DNA of 32,665 nt from an uncultured Alphaproteobacteria bacterium (lineage in GTDB: Bacteria > Pseudomonadota > Alphaproteobacteria > UBA8366 > GCA-2717185). This document shows, piece by piece, positions 1 through 8,568 of the stretch (positions are counted from its first letter, which is position 1; the number at the start of each line of letters is the position of its first letter). Position numbers and translations under genes: made by a program. The notes below the pieces were generated by a model. That model did no database searches and was not told where the DNA came from. It saw only the letters and a list, made by a program, of their open reading frames with translations. The stretch is taken from the NCBI GenBank assembly GCA_943788635.1, contig CALSRA010000049.1:1-32665 (forward strand). Reading direction: 5' to 3'.

Positions 1-695
1 AATCTCACTTTTTGTCGGATTTCCTCCGCCATTGCTGCTTGAAAGGGCCGCGATGGTGGCGGTTTCTGCTAATAAATCAAATGGTTGCTTGAATGTGGCA
101 ACCACCTCGCCATCCTCCCAAGTGCAGTTCGATAGTACAAAATTGAGAAGACGGCGTTTTTCCCGTGCATCCTGGCGTTCGAACAGGGACTGGGCGTTCC
201 GGGCGAGTTCGAGAAGCTGTATCCCCTCGTTCATATAAGATTTCTCAGCTTGCTGATGGCGTTCTATTTCACGAAGGCAGCGGTTCTGTTCTTCGCGCCA
301 TTCCTCCGACATCTTGTCAAAGAAGGCCGTGTCGACCCGTCCATCAAGCTTGTCCACGTACATGGCGTTGATCCGATCACCCAGGCGCTTGTTTTCCGCT
401 TCCAAGCGCTTGATCGCTTCTTCGTGTTCGCGCCGTTCATCCGCATGGCTTGCGTGCAGGGCGTCCCGCACCCAATCCAGGACCTCGTCGTCGAAGTGAA
501 GGCGACCCAGCATATCCGTGAATTGCTTTTCCAGGATTTCCTCGCGCACATGCTTGCGACGGCATGATGCTGGCTCACCCTGGCACTTATCGGCATATCC
601 GGTGCAGTGGTAGTAAATATATTTCTGCTTCTTGATCTCGCCAACCACCGAGCACCCACACTTGGCGCAGGCGATCAGGCCGGAGAAAGCAAAGT
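1..695 (-). pseudogene. Large serine recombinase, C-terminal fragment
   Basis: The minus strand is open from 695 to position 1 and continues past the window edge without a stop. The translation starts inside a zinc beta-ribbon (FAFSGLIACAKCGCSVVG, then YHCTGY and a further Cys pair) and continues into a long charged coiled-coil region (for example EEAIKRLEAENKRLGDRI), ending with a segment like DAREKRRLLNFVLSNC. This order, zinc ribbon then coiled coil, is the C-terminal half of large serine recombinases (resolvase/integrase class) that integrate and excise phages and islands. The catalytic N-terminal resolvase domain is absent: the frame runs directly into the left end of the IS3 element at about 696. 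It is therefore a non-functional remnant, presumably of an older integrated element. The family is clear; the element it served is unknown. Confidence 0.8.
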
Positions 696-749
696 TGTCC
701 TTCCCCCCTAAAACTGGGCCACTATTTTTAGAGACTGAAGGGGGATGTG

Positions 750-1037
750 ATGGCTCGGAAACGTTATTCGGATGAGGACATACTCAAGCTGCTGCGTGAG
801 ATTGAGGTGAAGCTGTCGACTGGCAGTGACGTGCCGTCGGCCTATCGTGGCGTGGGTATTAGTGATGCCACTTACTACAACTGGCGCAAGCGGTTTGGCG
901 GGATGGGGAAGTCTCAACTGTCGGAACTTCGCGCTCTTGAGAAAGAGAATGTGCGGCTGAAGAAGATCGTCGCGGAACTCGAACTCGATAAGCTGATCCT
1001 CAAGGAAAGCTTGACCCACCTGAAGCCCAGGGCCTGA
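750..1037 (+). CDS. IS3-family OrfA (transposase DNA-binding subunit)
   Basis: This 95-residue protein has an N-terminal helix-turn-helix (SDATYYNWRKRFGGM around residues 38-52) followed by a leucine-zipper-like segment (ALEKENVRLKKIVAELEL), the standard layout of IS3 OrfA proteins. OrfA binds the terminal repeats and is also made as an OrfAB fusion by -1 ribosomal frameshifting. The ATG at 750 is preferred to the in-frame GTG at 747 because an AGGGGG Shine-Dalgarno-like run ends about five bases before it. It ends at a TGA (1035-1037) lying inside the upstream extension of orfB. Confidence 0.85.
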   Translation: MARKRYSDEDILKLLREIEVKLSTGSDVPSAYRGVGISDATYYNWRKRFGGMGKSQLSELRALEKENVRLKKIVAELELDKLILKESLTHLKPRA

Positions 1038-1879
1038 CGACAGAGCAGGTCCGTCAGGCCGTGATCCATACGCGTCAGAAGCTCGCGACGTCAGAGAGAC
1101 GGACATGCCGGGTGATCGGACTGGCGCGCAGTTCTCTGCAATACCGACCGGCCCGGCGAGATGATGATGCTCTGCGATTGGTCCTGATCCGGCTGGCCAA
1201 GCAATACGGGCGCTACGGCTATCGCAAGATAGCCGAACTGCTGCGCATCGAAGGTTGGAAGGTGAACCACAAGAAGGTTGAGCGGATCTGGCGCGAAGAA
1301 GGCCTTCAACTGCCGCAACGGCACAAGAAGCGCCGACGGCTCTACCACAAGGATGCTTCGATCATACGGCTGCGGCCAACCCATCCGAACCACGTCTGGA
1401 GCATCGACTTTGTACACGACAAGCTCGACAGCGGTCGGAGTTACAAGATGCTGACAGTTCTCGACGAGTACACCCGTCAGGCTCTAGCGGTCGCGGTTCG
1501 TACCAGGATGGGAGCTGACGATGTCCTTGAGGCGCTCTACCCGCTACTCCTGCGCCACGGCACTCCAGAATATATCTGTTCCGACAATGGCCCCGAGTTC
1601 GTCGCGGAAGCGATGCAGGACTGGCTGGCAAGGGTCGGTATCAAGCCTATCCGGATCTATCCCGGGTCACCTTGGGAGAATGGATACAACGAACGATTTA
1701 ACGAAACTCTGCGCCGCGAGGTGCTCAACGCCGAATGGTTCACCACAACAAAGCAGGCCCAGATCGTCATCAACCAGTGGCTCAGACAGTACAATCACAT
1801 CCGCCCACATCAGGCCCTCAACATGCGCCCTCCTGTTCCAGAAACTCTAATCAGGAATGGCCCAGAACATGGGGGCTAG
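1028..1879 (+). CDS. IS3-family OrfB (DDE transposase catalytic subunit)
   Basis: OrfB carries the integrase core of IS3 transposases. The three catalytic acidic residues are visible: Asp in VWSIDFVHD, Asp in CSDNGPEF, and Glu in GSPWENGYNERFN. An HTH_21-type N-terminal region (YRKIAELLRIEGWKVNHKKV) precedes the core. The frame is open upstream to overlap the end of orfA (GLTTEQVRQAV) in the -1 frame, so the active product is probably an OrfAB fusion; a stand-alone start could be the GTG at 1061. The slip site itself is not a clear A-rich heptamer. The protein appears full length and intact, so the element may still be active. The subgroup resembles IS407, but this cannot be settled by eye. 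Confidence 0.85.
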   Translation, partial: QGLTTEQVRQAVIHTRQKLATSERRTCRVIGLARSSLQYRPARRDDDALRLVLIRLAKQYGRYGYRKIAELLRIEGWKVNHKKVERIWREEGLQLPQRHKKRRRLYHKDASIIRLRPTHPNHVWSIDFVHDKLDSGRSYKMLTVLDEYTRQALAVAVRTRMGADDVLEALYPLLLRHGTPEYICSDNGPEFVAEAMQDWLARVGIKPIRIYPGSPWENGYNERFNETLRREVLNAEWFTTTKQAQIVINQWLRQYNHIRPHQALNMRPPVPETLIRNGPEHGG

Positions 1880-1882
1880 ACA

Positions 1883-2568
1883 CGATGGCGTCCGCCAAAG
1901 GTTCCAGCAGGGCCGTGGATTTACCAACCCAGTCGGCCAGGGTGGAGCGATCCAGGTCGATACCCTCGCGCTCGAATATCTGACTTTGCCGGTACAAAGG
2001 CGAATGATCGGCGTATTTATTTACCAGAATATGGGCGAGCAGACCGGGGCCGGGACGCCCGCGCTCAATCGGCCGCGACGGCAGGGCCGCCTGATGGAAC
2101 GTCTCGCAGCAGGTGCAGGCCATGCGGGGGCGGACTATCCGGTTCACCACAAAACGTCCGGGGACATATTCCAATTCCTCGGTGACATCGTCGCCAAGCG
2201 TTTTTAGTTTGCCGCCACAGTGCCCACAGGCGTCGCCCGGCGACAGTGTAGTCTCGTTGCGCGGGAGATGACCGGGCAGCGGTTTACGCTTGGGTTTGCC
2301 CTTTGGCGGCGTTGCGGCTTGATCGGTATTGGCGTCGTCTGGCGCGGGTTCTTGCGCGGCTGCGGCAATCTCTTCGTCTTCCAGCGTCAACGTCAGTTGA
2401 TCCAGGGCCTCGGAACGGGACCCGAAGCGATGTTGACGCATCCCGGCTAATTGATGTTTGAGCTTCTCGATCAGAATGTCGCGAGACTTCAACTCCGACG
2501 CCAATGTCGTAACCAAACCCTTCAGGGCGGCAGCGTCATTCGGGAGGTTCTTGGCGTCTGTCGAGCAT
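1883..2568 (-). pseudogene. tnpC: IS66 TnpC transposase, N-terminal fragment
   Basis: This is the N-terminal half of the IS66 DDE transposase. It shows the coiled-coil start (SRDILIEKLKHQLAGMRQHR), the lysine-rich KGKPKRKPLPGHLPR segment, a CxxC zinc-binding motif (CGHCGG) and the beginning of the transposase domain (GPGLLAHILVNKYADHSPLY). It aligns by eye with the TnpC at 9641. The frame runs into the IS3 end after LADAIV, so the catalytic domain is lost. The likely original ATG at 2568 is one base out of frame with the body, indicating an additional indel within the first ten codons. Confidence 0.8.
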
Positions 2569-2640
2569 GCCAGTAATCTATCAGACGCCACCGTCCATAG
2601 GAATCCCCAAGGATTGGCAAACCTTTGCTGTGAAACGATT

Positions 2641-2991
2641 TTACCCAACCGTCAGCGGTCGCCACGTTCGTTGCGGCATGCGCCAGTCGATCCCCTCCAA
2701 GCAGCATCGCCAGAGTTGCGCCGGCGACATCGACACCTTGCCGTCTTTCGCCACCGGCCACACGAAGCGCCCCCGCTCCAGGCGTTTGGAGAACAGGCAG
2801 GCCCCTTGTTGGTCCCACCAGATGATCTTCAGCAGATCGCCGCGCCGTCCCCGGAACACGAACAGGTGGCCCGAGTACGGGTCTTCCGACAACGACGCCT
2901 CCGCTTGCGCCGCCAGCGTATTAAAACCCCGCCGCATGTCCGTCACCCCGGCCGCCAGCCAAACTCGAGTGTTGCTTGGAACGGGAATCAA
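2641..2991 (-). CDS. tnpB: IS66 accessory protein TnpB
   Basis: This is a 116-residue IS66 Orf2 protein, recognised by [17 protein letters not shown], the [20 protein letters not shown] block and the C-terminal TWRPLT. It is about the same length as the TnpB at 9215. The likely start is a TTG overlapping the end of the tnpA frame, matching the ATGA overlap seen in the second copy; a GTG at 3018 is an alternative. TnpB is required with TnpA and TnpC for transposition, but its biochemical role is unclear. The QLWRCCLEG segment differs from the QLSMLLEA of the other copy, which looks like local decay. Confidence 0.75.
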   Translation of the reverse strand: MIPVPSNTRVWLAAGVTDMRRGFNTLAAQAEASLSEDPYSGHLFVFRGRRGDLLKIIWWDQQGACLFSKRLERGRFVWPVAKDGKVSMSPAQLWRCCLEGIDWRMPQRTWRPLTVG

Positions 2992-3383
2992 GAACCCAAG
3001 CCCCGCACTAGACGGCACAGGGCCTCGGGGTCATACGCACCGATGGCGCTAATGCGATGGCCTGACGGCGTCACGACCTCAATCCGCGAGCCCGCCGCCG
3101 CAGCCTCGATGACGGGCGCATCGACAACCCGTGATCATTAACCGGAGGACCAAGGACGAGGCGGTTCGGCGACCACCTCCACTGGAAGGAATGATGCGCT
3201 CGCGCCTTCGCCGGGCGGCGGATTGAAACGCGGATCGCGCAACCATTTGAATATCAGGTTTGCATTCACGTCGTAGCGACGCGCCACCTGCGAAACCGAT
3301 ACACCCGGAACCCGTGTCTGCGCCACGATCCGGATCTTCTCTTCGCCTGCCCATAACCGCCGCACGCGTCGATGCTTCGACAT
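2988..3383 (-). pseudogene. tnpA: IS66 TnpA, interrupted by tandem stop codons
   Basis: The N-terminal part is a typical IS66 TnpA helix-turn-helix ([20 protein letters not shown]). The frame then meets TAA TGA at 3135-3140. Beyond these stops the same frame resumes recognisable TnpA sequence (VIEAAAAGSRIEVV and ending [15 protein letters not shown]) up to a TGA that overlaps the tnpB start. The stops are therefore in-frame nonsense changes, not a shift. The intact homologue at 8835 is 127 residues. The start ATG at 3383 is preceded by AAGG. Confidence 0.75.
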
Positions 3384-3397
3384 CCTTATACCCACTT

Positions 3398-3423
3398 AGT
3401 GTCCACCATCGATAGTGGACACT
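3398..3423. repeat. Inverted repeat at IS66 copy 1 inner end
   Basis: Nine-base perfect arms (AGTGTCCAC and GTGGACACT) enclose an 8-base spacer with an ATCGAT core. It lies immediately inside the element end and just before the tnpA start. A similar structure, also with an 8-base spacer, occurs at the start of the second IS66 copy. Confidence 0.7.
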
Positions 3424-3434
3424 TACGCCCTCCA

Positions 3435-3632
3435 TCAGGCGGCGACACTGTCGCAGATAATGACGCCGTCTAAATAGGGCGGGTTCACCGGACGCTTACT
3501 GTTGATCACAACAAAATCTGGGTTAACCAAGCTGTCGAGACCAGAAATCGCGCTCAGTTCCTGGGTCAGGTGCCCAAACAACGGCGAAAGTCGTACAGGC
3601 GGCTTGCTCGGGGCACAAAACATCGACAACAT
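3435..3632 (-). CDS. Hypothetical 65-residue ORF, possibly a gene remnant
   Basis: A short minus-strand frame lies between the IS66 end and the methyltransferase gene, with the readable C-terminal segment DSLVNPDFVVINSKRPVN. No domain is recognised. It starts with no obvious ribosome binding site and ends about ten bases from the IS66 terminus. It may be the tail of a gene disrupted when the island was assembled. The 250-base stretch from 3427 to 3679 holds nothing else that I can support. Confidence 0.25.
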   Translation of the reverse strand: MLSMFCAPSKPPVRLSPLFGHLTQELSAISGLDSLVNPDFVVINSKRPVNPPYLDGVIICDSVAA

Positions 3633-3679
3633 GCAAGAAAGGGCATTCTACTTGGGGAATGTCGGATTAGAAGTCTAAT

Positions 3680-4888
3680 TTAGGCGTGATAGGGATGTTC
3701 ATCCAATTCATAATCGATTAAGCGTCCCTGGTACTCAATGAATATTTTACTGTAAGTTACATTTAACATCTTTATTTCCGCATAAATATCAGCTGCCCGC
3801 CATTGGCTCGGAATAATTATAACCTCTGCAGGCCTCGATTTAAGCTCTGACGAATGGCGTATCACTTGACCGGTACCCGGAACAAACGAACCAACTTTTT
3901 CATAGTCAGAGTCAACAACATATGGAAACTTATTTTTTTCTAATTGATAGTGTTGAATAAATGTAGCCGCTTTCCCTGTGCCACCCCAGATAGCGGTTAC
4001 TTGCTCACCCAAAGATAATTTATTAAGGTCTGATGCTAAAGTTAATTTACTAATTTCTGTAAAATTAAGAAATTTTTCTGATTCTTGTGCTTGATGAACA
4101 TAACTATTTTCCATGGAAAGCTTGATTAACCCATTCACGACCTCGCCTCCGTAGTGTGTATCCACCCACTGAACGTCTCCCCCCAATTCCATAAGCCTTA
4201 CAAAAGATTTTTTAGTAAACTGCGATGGGTGTTCATAGAAAAAATCTACAATCCGTCCAGACTTAAAGGCAACATCTACGCTAGGTGTTTCAGCAAAAAA
4301 ATACACTGATTTGTTTAGTTTGAGTGATGCAAAAGCAAGTTGTTCTAAAAATTCAGCTGGTTCCTCTAAATGCTCTAGAACATGCCGCATTATTACTAAA
4401 TCTGGTTGATAGCGCTTAATATCTACCTCGGGCAAAAAATAATTGGGAATAAATTCAATTCCAGCACCGCTTTCAGGGGCGCTATTCGGATCAAAACCCA
4501 GAAATCTCCCAGTACCACAATTTGCTTCTGCTAGGCCTCTTACAAAATGTCCTTCACCGCACCCAATATCAATCACAGTTGGGTTTTTTGGTAGTAATTT
4601 ATTTAAACTCTGGATCATTGCTTTGATATGTTTCTGCCACAAAGTGCCATTATTAAACATTCTATTAGGGTTATTCTCGTAAGGGATAACTTCGTAATTA
4701 AATTGACAATTCCAAATATGGCTGCAGCGCAAGCATTGAACATAATCTAATGGATATTTCTCCATACTAATCGCTTCGGAATGAGTTGATGGCCACCCTA
4801 GTGTTGAGAGTGTTTTTTTGCCCCCATTAAAAACTTTCACTGACAAACTTGAACTGCAAATGGGGCATTTTTTCATCACAATGCTCAT
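3680..4888 (-). CDS. SAM-dependent C-methyltransferase with zinc-binding N-terminus
   Basis: This 402-residue protein has three parts in the order of sugar C-methyltransferases (Methyltransf_13/Methyltransf_14 families). Residues about 8-60 contain two Cys pairs (CPICSS and CLRCSH), a putative zinc site. The middle has a Rossmann SAM-binding motif ([15 protein letters not shown]) and [14 protein letters not shown]. The C-terminal part includes a nucleotide-fold-like segment ([16 protein letters not shown]). Such enzymes methylate a carbon of NDP-hexoses in deoxysugar pathways; some relatives act on other small molecules. The ATG overlaps the stop of the upstream epimerase (ATGA), so the two are almost certainly co-translated. 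Like its neighbours to 8568 it is AT-rich, unlike the flanking DNA, which suggests transfer. The exact substrate is not predictable. Confidence 0.8.
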   Translation of the reverse strand: MSIVMKKCPICSSSLSVKVFNGGKKTLSTLGWPSTHSEAISMEKYPLDYVQCLRCSHIWNCQFNYEVIPYENNPNRMFNNGTLWQKHIKAMIQSLNKLLPKNPTVIDIGCGEGHFVRGLAEANCGTGRFLGFDPNSAPESGAGIEFIPNYFLPEVDIKRYQPDLVIMRHVLEHLEEPAEFLEQLAFASLKLNKSVYFFAETPSVDVAFKSGRIVDFFYEHPSQFTKKSFVRLMELGGDVQWVDTHYGGEVVNGLIKLSMENSYVHQAQESEKFLNFTEISKLTLASDLNKLSLGEQVTAIWGGTGKAATFIQHYQLEKNKFPYVVDSDYEKVGSFVPGTGQVIRHSSELKSRPAEVIIIPSQWRAADIYAEIKMLNVTYSKIFIEYQGRLIDYELDEHPYHA

Positions 4889-5832
4889 TTCATGGAATTC
4901 TTAAAGTATGAGATTGTTTCTTTTAGGCCATCCTCTAACGATACTTTAGGCTGCCATTGGATAAGGTCCATTATTTTACTGATGTCAGGCTTTCGCCTCA
5001 CGGGATCATCTTGAGGTAAGGACTTAAATTGAATTTTGCTTCTAGATCCGGTCAGAACGCAAATTATATCGGCCAGCTCAAGCACTGTTATTTCTTTAGG
5101 GTTACCAATATTTACCGGACCAAATTCTTTTTCTTGATAAGTAAATTTTAAAATTCCTTCGACTAGATCATCTACATAGCAAAAGGATCTGGTTTGCTCG
5201 CCAGAGCCATAGATTGTGATTGGGTCGTTGTTCAATGCTTGTACAATAAAATTACTTACAACTCGTCCATCATTGATTTGCATGCGAGGACCATACGTAT
5301 TAAAAATCCTTCCTATCCGAATATCCACACTGTGCTGTTTTTTGTAATCAAAAAAAAGCGTTTCAGCACATCTTTTTCCTTCATCATAACACGCTCGAAT
5401 TCCGATAGGGTTTACATTTCCCCAATAATCTTCGGGTTGAGGATGTACTTTGGCATCTCCATAAACTTCAGAGGTAGATGCTTGAAATACCCTTGCCTTA
5501 TTTCTTAAGGCCAGTTGGAGTACGTTCATTGCACCGATAACAGCAGTTTGAAATGTTGAAATGGGATTTTTTTGATAAGCAATTGGACTGGCTGGACAGG
5601 CCATATTAAAAATAAGATCAGAGGTCAGAAAAATTTCTTTCTCTACGTCCTGTGTTTTTAAACTAAATTCTTTTAAATTCTTTAGGTGTAAAATATTTTC
5701 TATATTCCCTGTTGAAAAATTATCCATACATGTTACTTGCTCTCCTTTGTTGACTAGAGCTTCACAAATATGAGAACCTAAAAAACCGGCTCCCCCCGTG
5801 ACCAATATGTTGTTGTCACTTCCATTCAACAT
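4885..5832 (-). CDS. UDP-glucuronate decarboxylase-like NAD-dependent epimerase (SDR)
   Basis: This 315-residue extended short-chain dehydrogenase shows the NAD-binding [14 protein letters not shown] motif, the catalytic triad region (STSEVYGD, then YDEGKRCAE carrying YxxxK), and the signature [10 protein letters not shown] with [17 protein letters not shown]. These match UDP-glucuronate decarboxylase (UDP-xylose synthase), which converts UDP-glucuronate to UDP-xylose, although closely related dTDP-glucose 4,6-dehydratase-like enzymes cannot be excluded. The start at 5832 is supported by a GGAGGA run eight to nine bases upstream. It lies 45 bases downstream of the TPR glycosyltransferase gene and overlaps the methyltransferase by four bases, so the three form one operon. 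Its likely role is supplying or modifying the nucleotide sugar. Confidence 0.8.
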   Translation of the reverse strand: MLNGSDNNILVTGGAGFLGSHICEALVNKGEQVTCMDNFSTGNIENILHLKNLKEFSLKTQDVEKEIFLTSDLIFNMACPASPIAYQKNPISTFQTAVIGAMNVLQLALRNKARVFQASTSEVYGDAKVHPQPEDYWGNVNPIGIRACYDEGKRCAETLFFDYKKQHSVDIRIGRIFNTYGPRMQINDGRVVSNFIVQALNNDPITIYGSGEQTRSFCYVDDLVEGILKFTYQEKEFGPVNIGNPKEITVLELADIICVLTGSRSKIQFKSLPQDDPVRRKPDISKIMDLIQWQPKVSLEDGLKETISYFKNSMK

Positions 5833-5877
5833 ATATTTTCCTCCGCACTCAAAATGGATTGTAGCCTGCTTGTGGGT

Positions 5878-8568
5878 CTATGTGATATTACAAAATAGTT
5901 CTTCATATTGCACAATGACTGAGCTATCTCTGAACAAGCCATCTTGCGCTTTTGAGGTAACTTCACGCCTAAAAATTTCTCTTCGATCTGCAGAGTTAGC
6001 CCAAGCAACCGCTGTTAGGTGATACAAATTTTTATTTGAAACAATGGGCGCGTCTGCAAGTTCGAGTTGTTTATAACCTCCAAAAACAATTCTCCCTCTC
6101 ATAAAATCGCCCGGAAACGAAACTTGAGGCACACCGCAGTAAGCGCTTTCATAAAATGTATTTCCAGATCCAAAGTATAATGGATCTAAAAGTACATTAC
6201 ATACATTCATTAGGTTTAAAAACTTCTTCGAATTCATTGGTCGTAGAAAAGTGCTTTTTGCTAATAACGCTTCTAATTTTGAAGCTTTCCATCTGGCTTT
6301 TAGATTTTCTGAAAGTGGCGAGTCTATAAATATTATCAAAGCCCTTGGATCTTGTTGAGCAATATTTTCTAGGACAGTGTCGAAATCTGGATGAATTTTA
6401 AATAGAGTTTGCAAGCACCCATAAATTATTTGACTCTCGTCGAAGCTGAAGTCTTGTCTATTCAATTCAAGGGGTTCGGATTGTAGGTCATAGTACGACG
6501 GCAGTGTCGAAAACTGTACTAATGTTTCAGAGTAATTATTCTGTGCGTCGATTGGCTCTATTAGACTTGACGAAATAAATTTATCAATTGAATTTATACC
6601 AGTTGTATCCGGATGCCCCCATGATACAATCTGCTGAGGAGCAAAACGGCAATGCGCTAAAGAATAATTCAATCCGTCCATTCCAATGTCGGGGAAAACT
6701 AAGATATCTAATCTCAAATTTTCAAGAAAAATCTTTTGATTTTCAAAGTTGGCCGGTAGAACGATATGCTCAATTTGACTATTTTTTATATCGCTCCAAA
6801 ACCTTTTGTAGTTAGTTTTGGGGTGATGGATAACTATTACATTAAATTTTGTGAAGTTCAGGTTTGAAATAATGCCTTTGAACAATTTTCCTATCGTATG
6901 GTTTTTTAAGTGTCTTGAACAGAAACCAACTTTAATTCTGCGGTCCTTTTGCAAAGGTGGGCTTAAGAGAAATTTGCTTTTAAAATTAATTTGCGGAAAG
7001 GCCTCCCTTACAGCGGATGAAACATTGCGTGATATGTCGATGTTACCTTCTGAATGATAAGAGAGATAAAATCTTGGATCTTTTCGTAAAGATTCGCTAG
7101 AATCATCGGCCTTCTTCTCATTAAATTCAGGAATTTTACTGATAAAGTTATGGCGATGTAAAAGGAGTTCATTATTATTGCGGGGAATATTTGGTAAACA
7201 AAAATCACGAAATAATTGGTAGTTTTTATTCTCTGGTGAAAATATAAAAGCTTTCTCAAAGGCTTCTTTAAAATCATCGAAATTTCCTTGTGATTCGAAT
7301 GCAATGCCCATGTTGTTGTGCGCTTCGGCATAGTCAGGCTTCAGCGTCAGTGCCTTGCGATAGGACGCAACTGCATCATCGAGCTTACCTTGATCATAAA
7401 GCGCGAGCCCCATGTTGCTGTACGCCTCGGCATAGTCAGGCTTCAGCGTCAGTGCCTTGCGATAGGACGCAACTGCATCATCGAGCTTACCTTGATCATA
7501 AAGCGCGAGCCCCATGTTGCTGTACGCCTCGGCATAGTCAGGCTTCAGCGTCAGTGCCTTGCGATAGGACGCAACTGCATCATCGAGCTTACCTTGATCA
7601 TAAAGCGCGGCACCCATGTTGTTGTGCGCTTCGGCATAGTCAGGCTTCAGTGTCAGTGCCTTGCGATAGGACGCAACTGCATCATCGAGCTTACCTTGAT
7701 CATAAAGCGCGAGCCCCATGTTGTTGTACGCCTCGGCATAGTCAGGCTTCAGCGTCAGTGCCTTGCGATAGGACGCAACTGCATCATCGAGCTTACCTTG
7801 ATCATAAAGCGCGGCACCCATGTTGTTGTGCGCTTCGGCATAGTCAGGCTTCAGTGTCAGTGCCTTGCGATAGGACGCAACTGCATCATCGAGCTTACCT
7901 TGATCCTGAAGCGCGGCACCCATGTTGTTGTACGCCTCGGCATAGTCAGGCTTCAGTGACAGTGCCTTGCGATAGGACGCAACTGCATCATCGAGCTTAC
8001 CTTGATCCTGAAGTGCATTACCCATGTTGTTGTACGCCTTGGCATAGTCAGGCTTAAGCGTCAGTGCCTTGCGATAGGACGCAACTGCATCATCGAGCTT
8101 ACCTTGATCATAAAGCGCGAGCCCCATGTTGTAGTACGCCTCGGCATAGTCAGGCTTCAGCGTCAGTGCCTTGCGATAGGACGCAACTGCATCATCGAGC
8201 TTACCTTGATCATAAAGCGCGAGCCCCATGTTGCTGTACGCCTCGGCATAGTCAGGCTTCAGCGTCAGTGCCTTGCGCGCAGCCTCTACAGCTTCATCAG
8301 TTCGCCCTAGTTGACGCAAACCCTCAGAGAGGTTTGACCAACCTCCAGCATTATTTGGCGCTATAGAAAGAGATTCCTCAAGCCTCTGCGTTCCCTGTTC
8401 GTTGTTGCCGACCAGCAGATATAGAGATCCCAAAAGCGCGCAGATATTCGCCTTGTCGCTCGCGCCAATCTCATGGGTCAGAATCAGCTCAAACTTGCGA
8501 ATGGCTTCAGCATACTGACCACTGTTCCCGTCTTGCATCGCCGCTGTATAAAGTTCTTGTAGGGTCAA
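5878..8568 (-). CDS. TPR-repeat O-GlcNAc transferase-like glycosyltransferase (GT41)
   Basis: The 896-residue protein has an N-terminal TPR array and a C-terminal catalytic region like SPINDLY/OGT enzymes. The array comprises several diverged TPRs, nine nearly identical 34-residue units (ALYDQGKLDDAVASYRKAL) and one more diverged unit (NFDDFKEAFEKAFIF). The catalytic part includes KVGFCSRHLKNHTIGKL, the GHPDTTG segment and the donor-binding FGSGNTFYESAYCGVPQ. Family members transfer GlcNAc or another sugar from a UDP donor to Ser/Thr of proteins; the TPR superhelix binds the acceptor. The start is probably a TTG at 8568 with AAGGA upstream; an ATG at residue 11 is an alternative. It is the first gene of the three-gene AT-rich operon. 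The acceptor protein is not in the window. Confidence 0.85.
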   Translation of the reverse strand: MTLQELYTAAMQDGNSGQYAEAIRKFELILTHEIGASDKANICALLGSLYLLVGNNEQGTQRLEESLSIAPNNAGGWSNLSEGLRQLGRTDEAVEAARKALTLKPDYAEAYSNMGLALYDQGKLDDAVASYRKALTLKPDYAEAYYNMGLALYDQGKLDDAVASYRKALTLKPDYAKAYNNMGNALQDQGKLDDAVASYRKALSLKPDYAEAYNNMGAALQDQGKLDDAVASYRKALTLKPDYAEAHNNMGAALYDQGKLDDAVASYRKALTLKPDYAEAYNNMGLALYDQGKLDDAVASYRKALTLKPDYAEAHNNMGAALYDQGKLDDAVASYRKALTLKPDYAEAYSNMGLALYDQGKLDDAVASYRKALTLKPDYAEAYSNMGLALYDQGKLDDAVASYRKALTLKPDYAEAHNNMGIAFESQGNFDDFKEAFEKAFIFSPENKNYQLFRDFCLPNIPRNNNELLLHRHNFISKIPEFNEKKADDSSESLRKDPRFYLSYHSEGNIDISRNVSSAVREAFPQINFKSKFLLSPPLQKDRRIKVGFCSRHLKNHTIGKLFKGIISNLNFTKFNVIVIHHPKTNYKRFWSDIKNSQIEHIVLPANFENQKIFLENLRLDILVFPDIGMDGLNYSLAHCRFAPQQIVSWGHPDTTGINSIDKFISSSLIEPIDAQNNYSETLVQFSTLPSYYDLQSEPLELNRQDFSFDESQIIYGCLQTLFKIHPDFDTVLENIAQQDPRALIIFIDSPLSENLKARWKASKLEALLAKSTFLRPMNSKKFLNLMNVCNVLLDPLYFGSGNTFYESAYCGVPQVSFPGDFMRGRIVFGGYKQLELADAPIVSNKNLYHLTAVAWANSADRREIFRREVTSKAQDGLFRDSSVIVQYEELFCNIT
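7328..8277 (-). repeat. Nine tandem 102-bp repeats encoding TPR units
   Basis: The start of the unit recurs at exact 102-base spacing; the interval from 7328 to 8246 is 918 bases, nine times 102, followed by a partial tenth. Each unit encodes one 34-residue TPR. Copies differ at very few bases, mainly in the codons giving GLALYDQ, GAALYDQ, GAALQDQ or GNALQDQ and AY/AH variants. The near identity at DNA level implies recent expansion or gene conversion, so the copy number may vary between strains. Long antisense frames in this stretch are by-products of the repeat. Confidence 0.95.

Larger units (their letters stand above)
696..1882 (+). mobile_element. IS3-family insertion sequence, apparently complete
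   Basis: The element carries orfA and orfB in the -1 relation typical of IS3. Its ends are imperfect inverted repeats: the left end begins TGTCCTTCCCCCC and contains CTGGGCCA, and the reverse complement of the right end begins TGTCTAGCCCCC and also contains CTGGGCCA at the same offset. The exact outer base is uncertain by a few positions. The left flank is a serine recombinase gene and the right flank is an IS66 transposase gene, and no matching short target duplication is visible. The element therefore marks a rearrangement joint rather than a simple insertion into one gene. Confidence 0.85.
1883..3426 (-). mobile_element. IS66-family element, copy 1 (truncated and decayed)
   Basis: The minus strand holds tnpA, tnpB and the first part of tnpC in IS66 order. 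The inner end lies at about 3426, where the reverse complement reads GTAAGTGTCCAC, similar to IS66 terminal repeats. The outer end is missing: tnpC is cut at the IS3 element at 1882/1883. tnpA has two consecutive stop codons and tnpC has a frame break near its start, so this copy cannot move by itself. It is in inverted orientation relative to the IS66 copy at 8821. Confidence 0.8.

Noticed and set aside
264..659. A 131-residue minus-strand frame in the first kilobase
   Set aside because: It is one base out of register with the serine recombinase frame, which shows a zinc ribbon and coiled coil; this frame shows nothing.
7328..8277. CRISPR array or satellite as an explanation for the regular repeats
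   Set aside because: The 102-base units have no spacers, are contiguous, and encode in-frame TPR motifs within a larger gene.
7290..8366. Long plus-strand open frames of repeated 34-residue units opposite the TPR array
   Set aside because: They are the antisense image of the 102-bp repeat, which is free of stops in several frames because the unit is a multiple of three; Cys/His-rich but with no start signals or family features.
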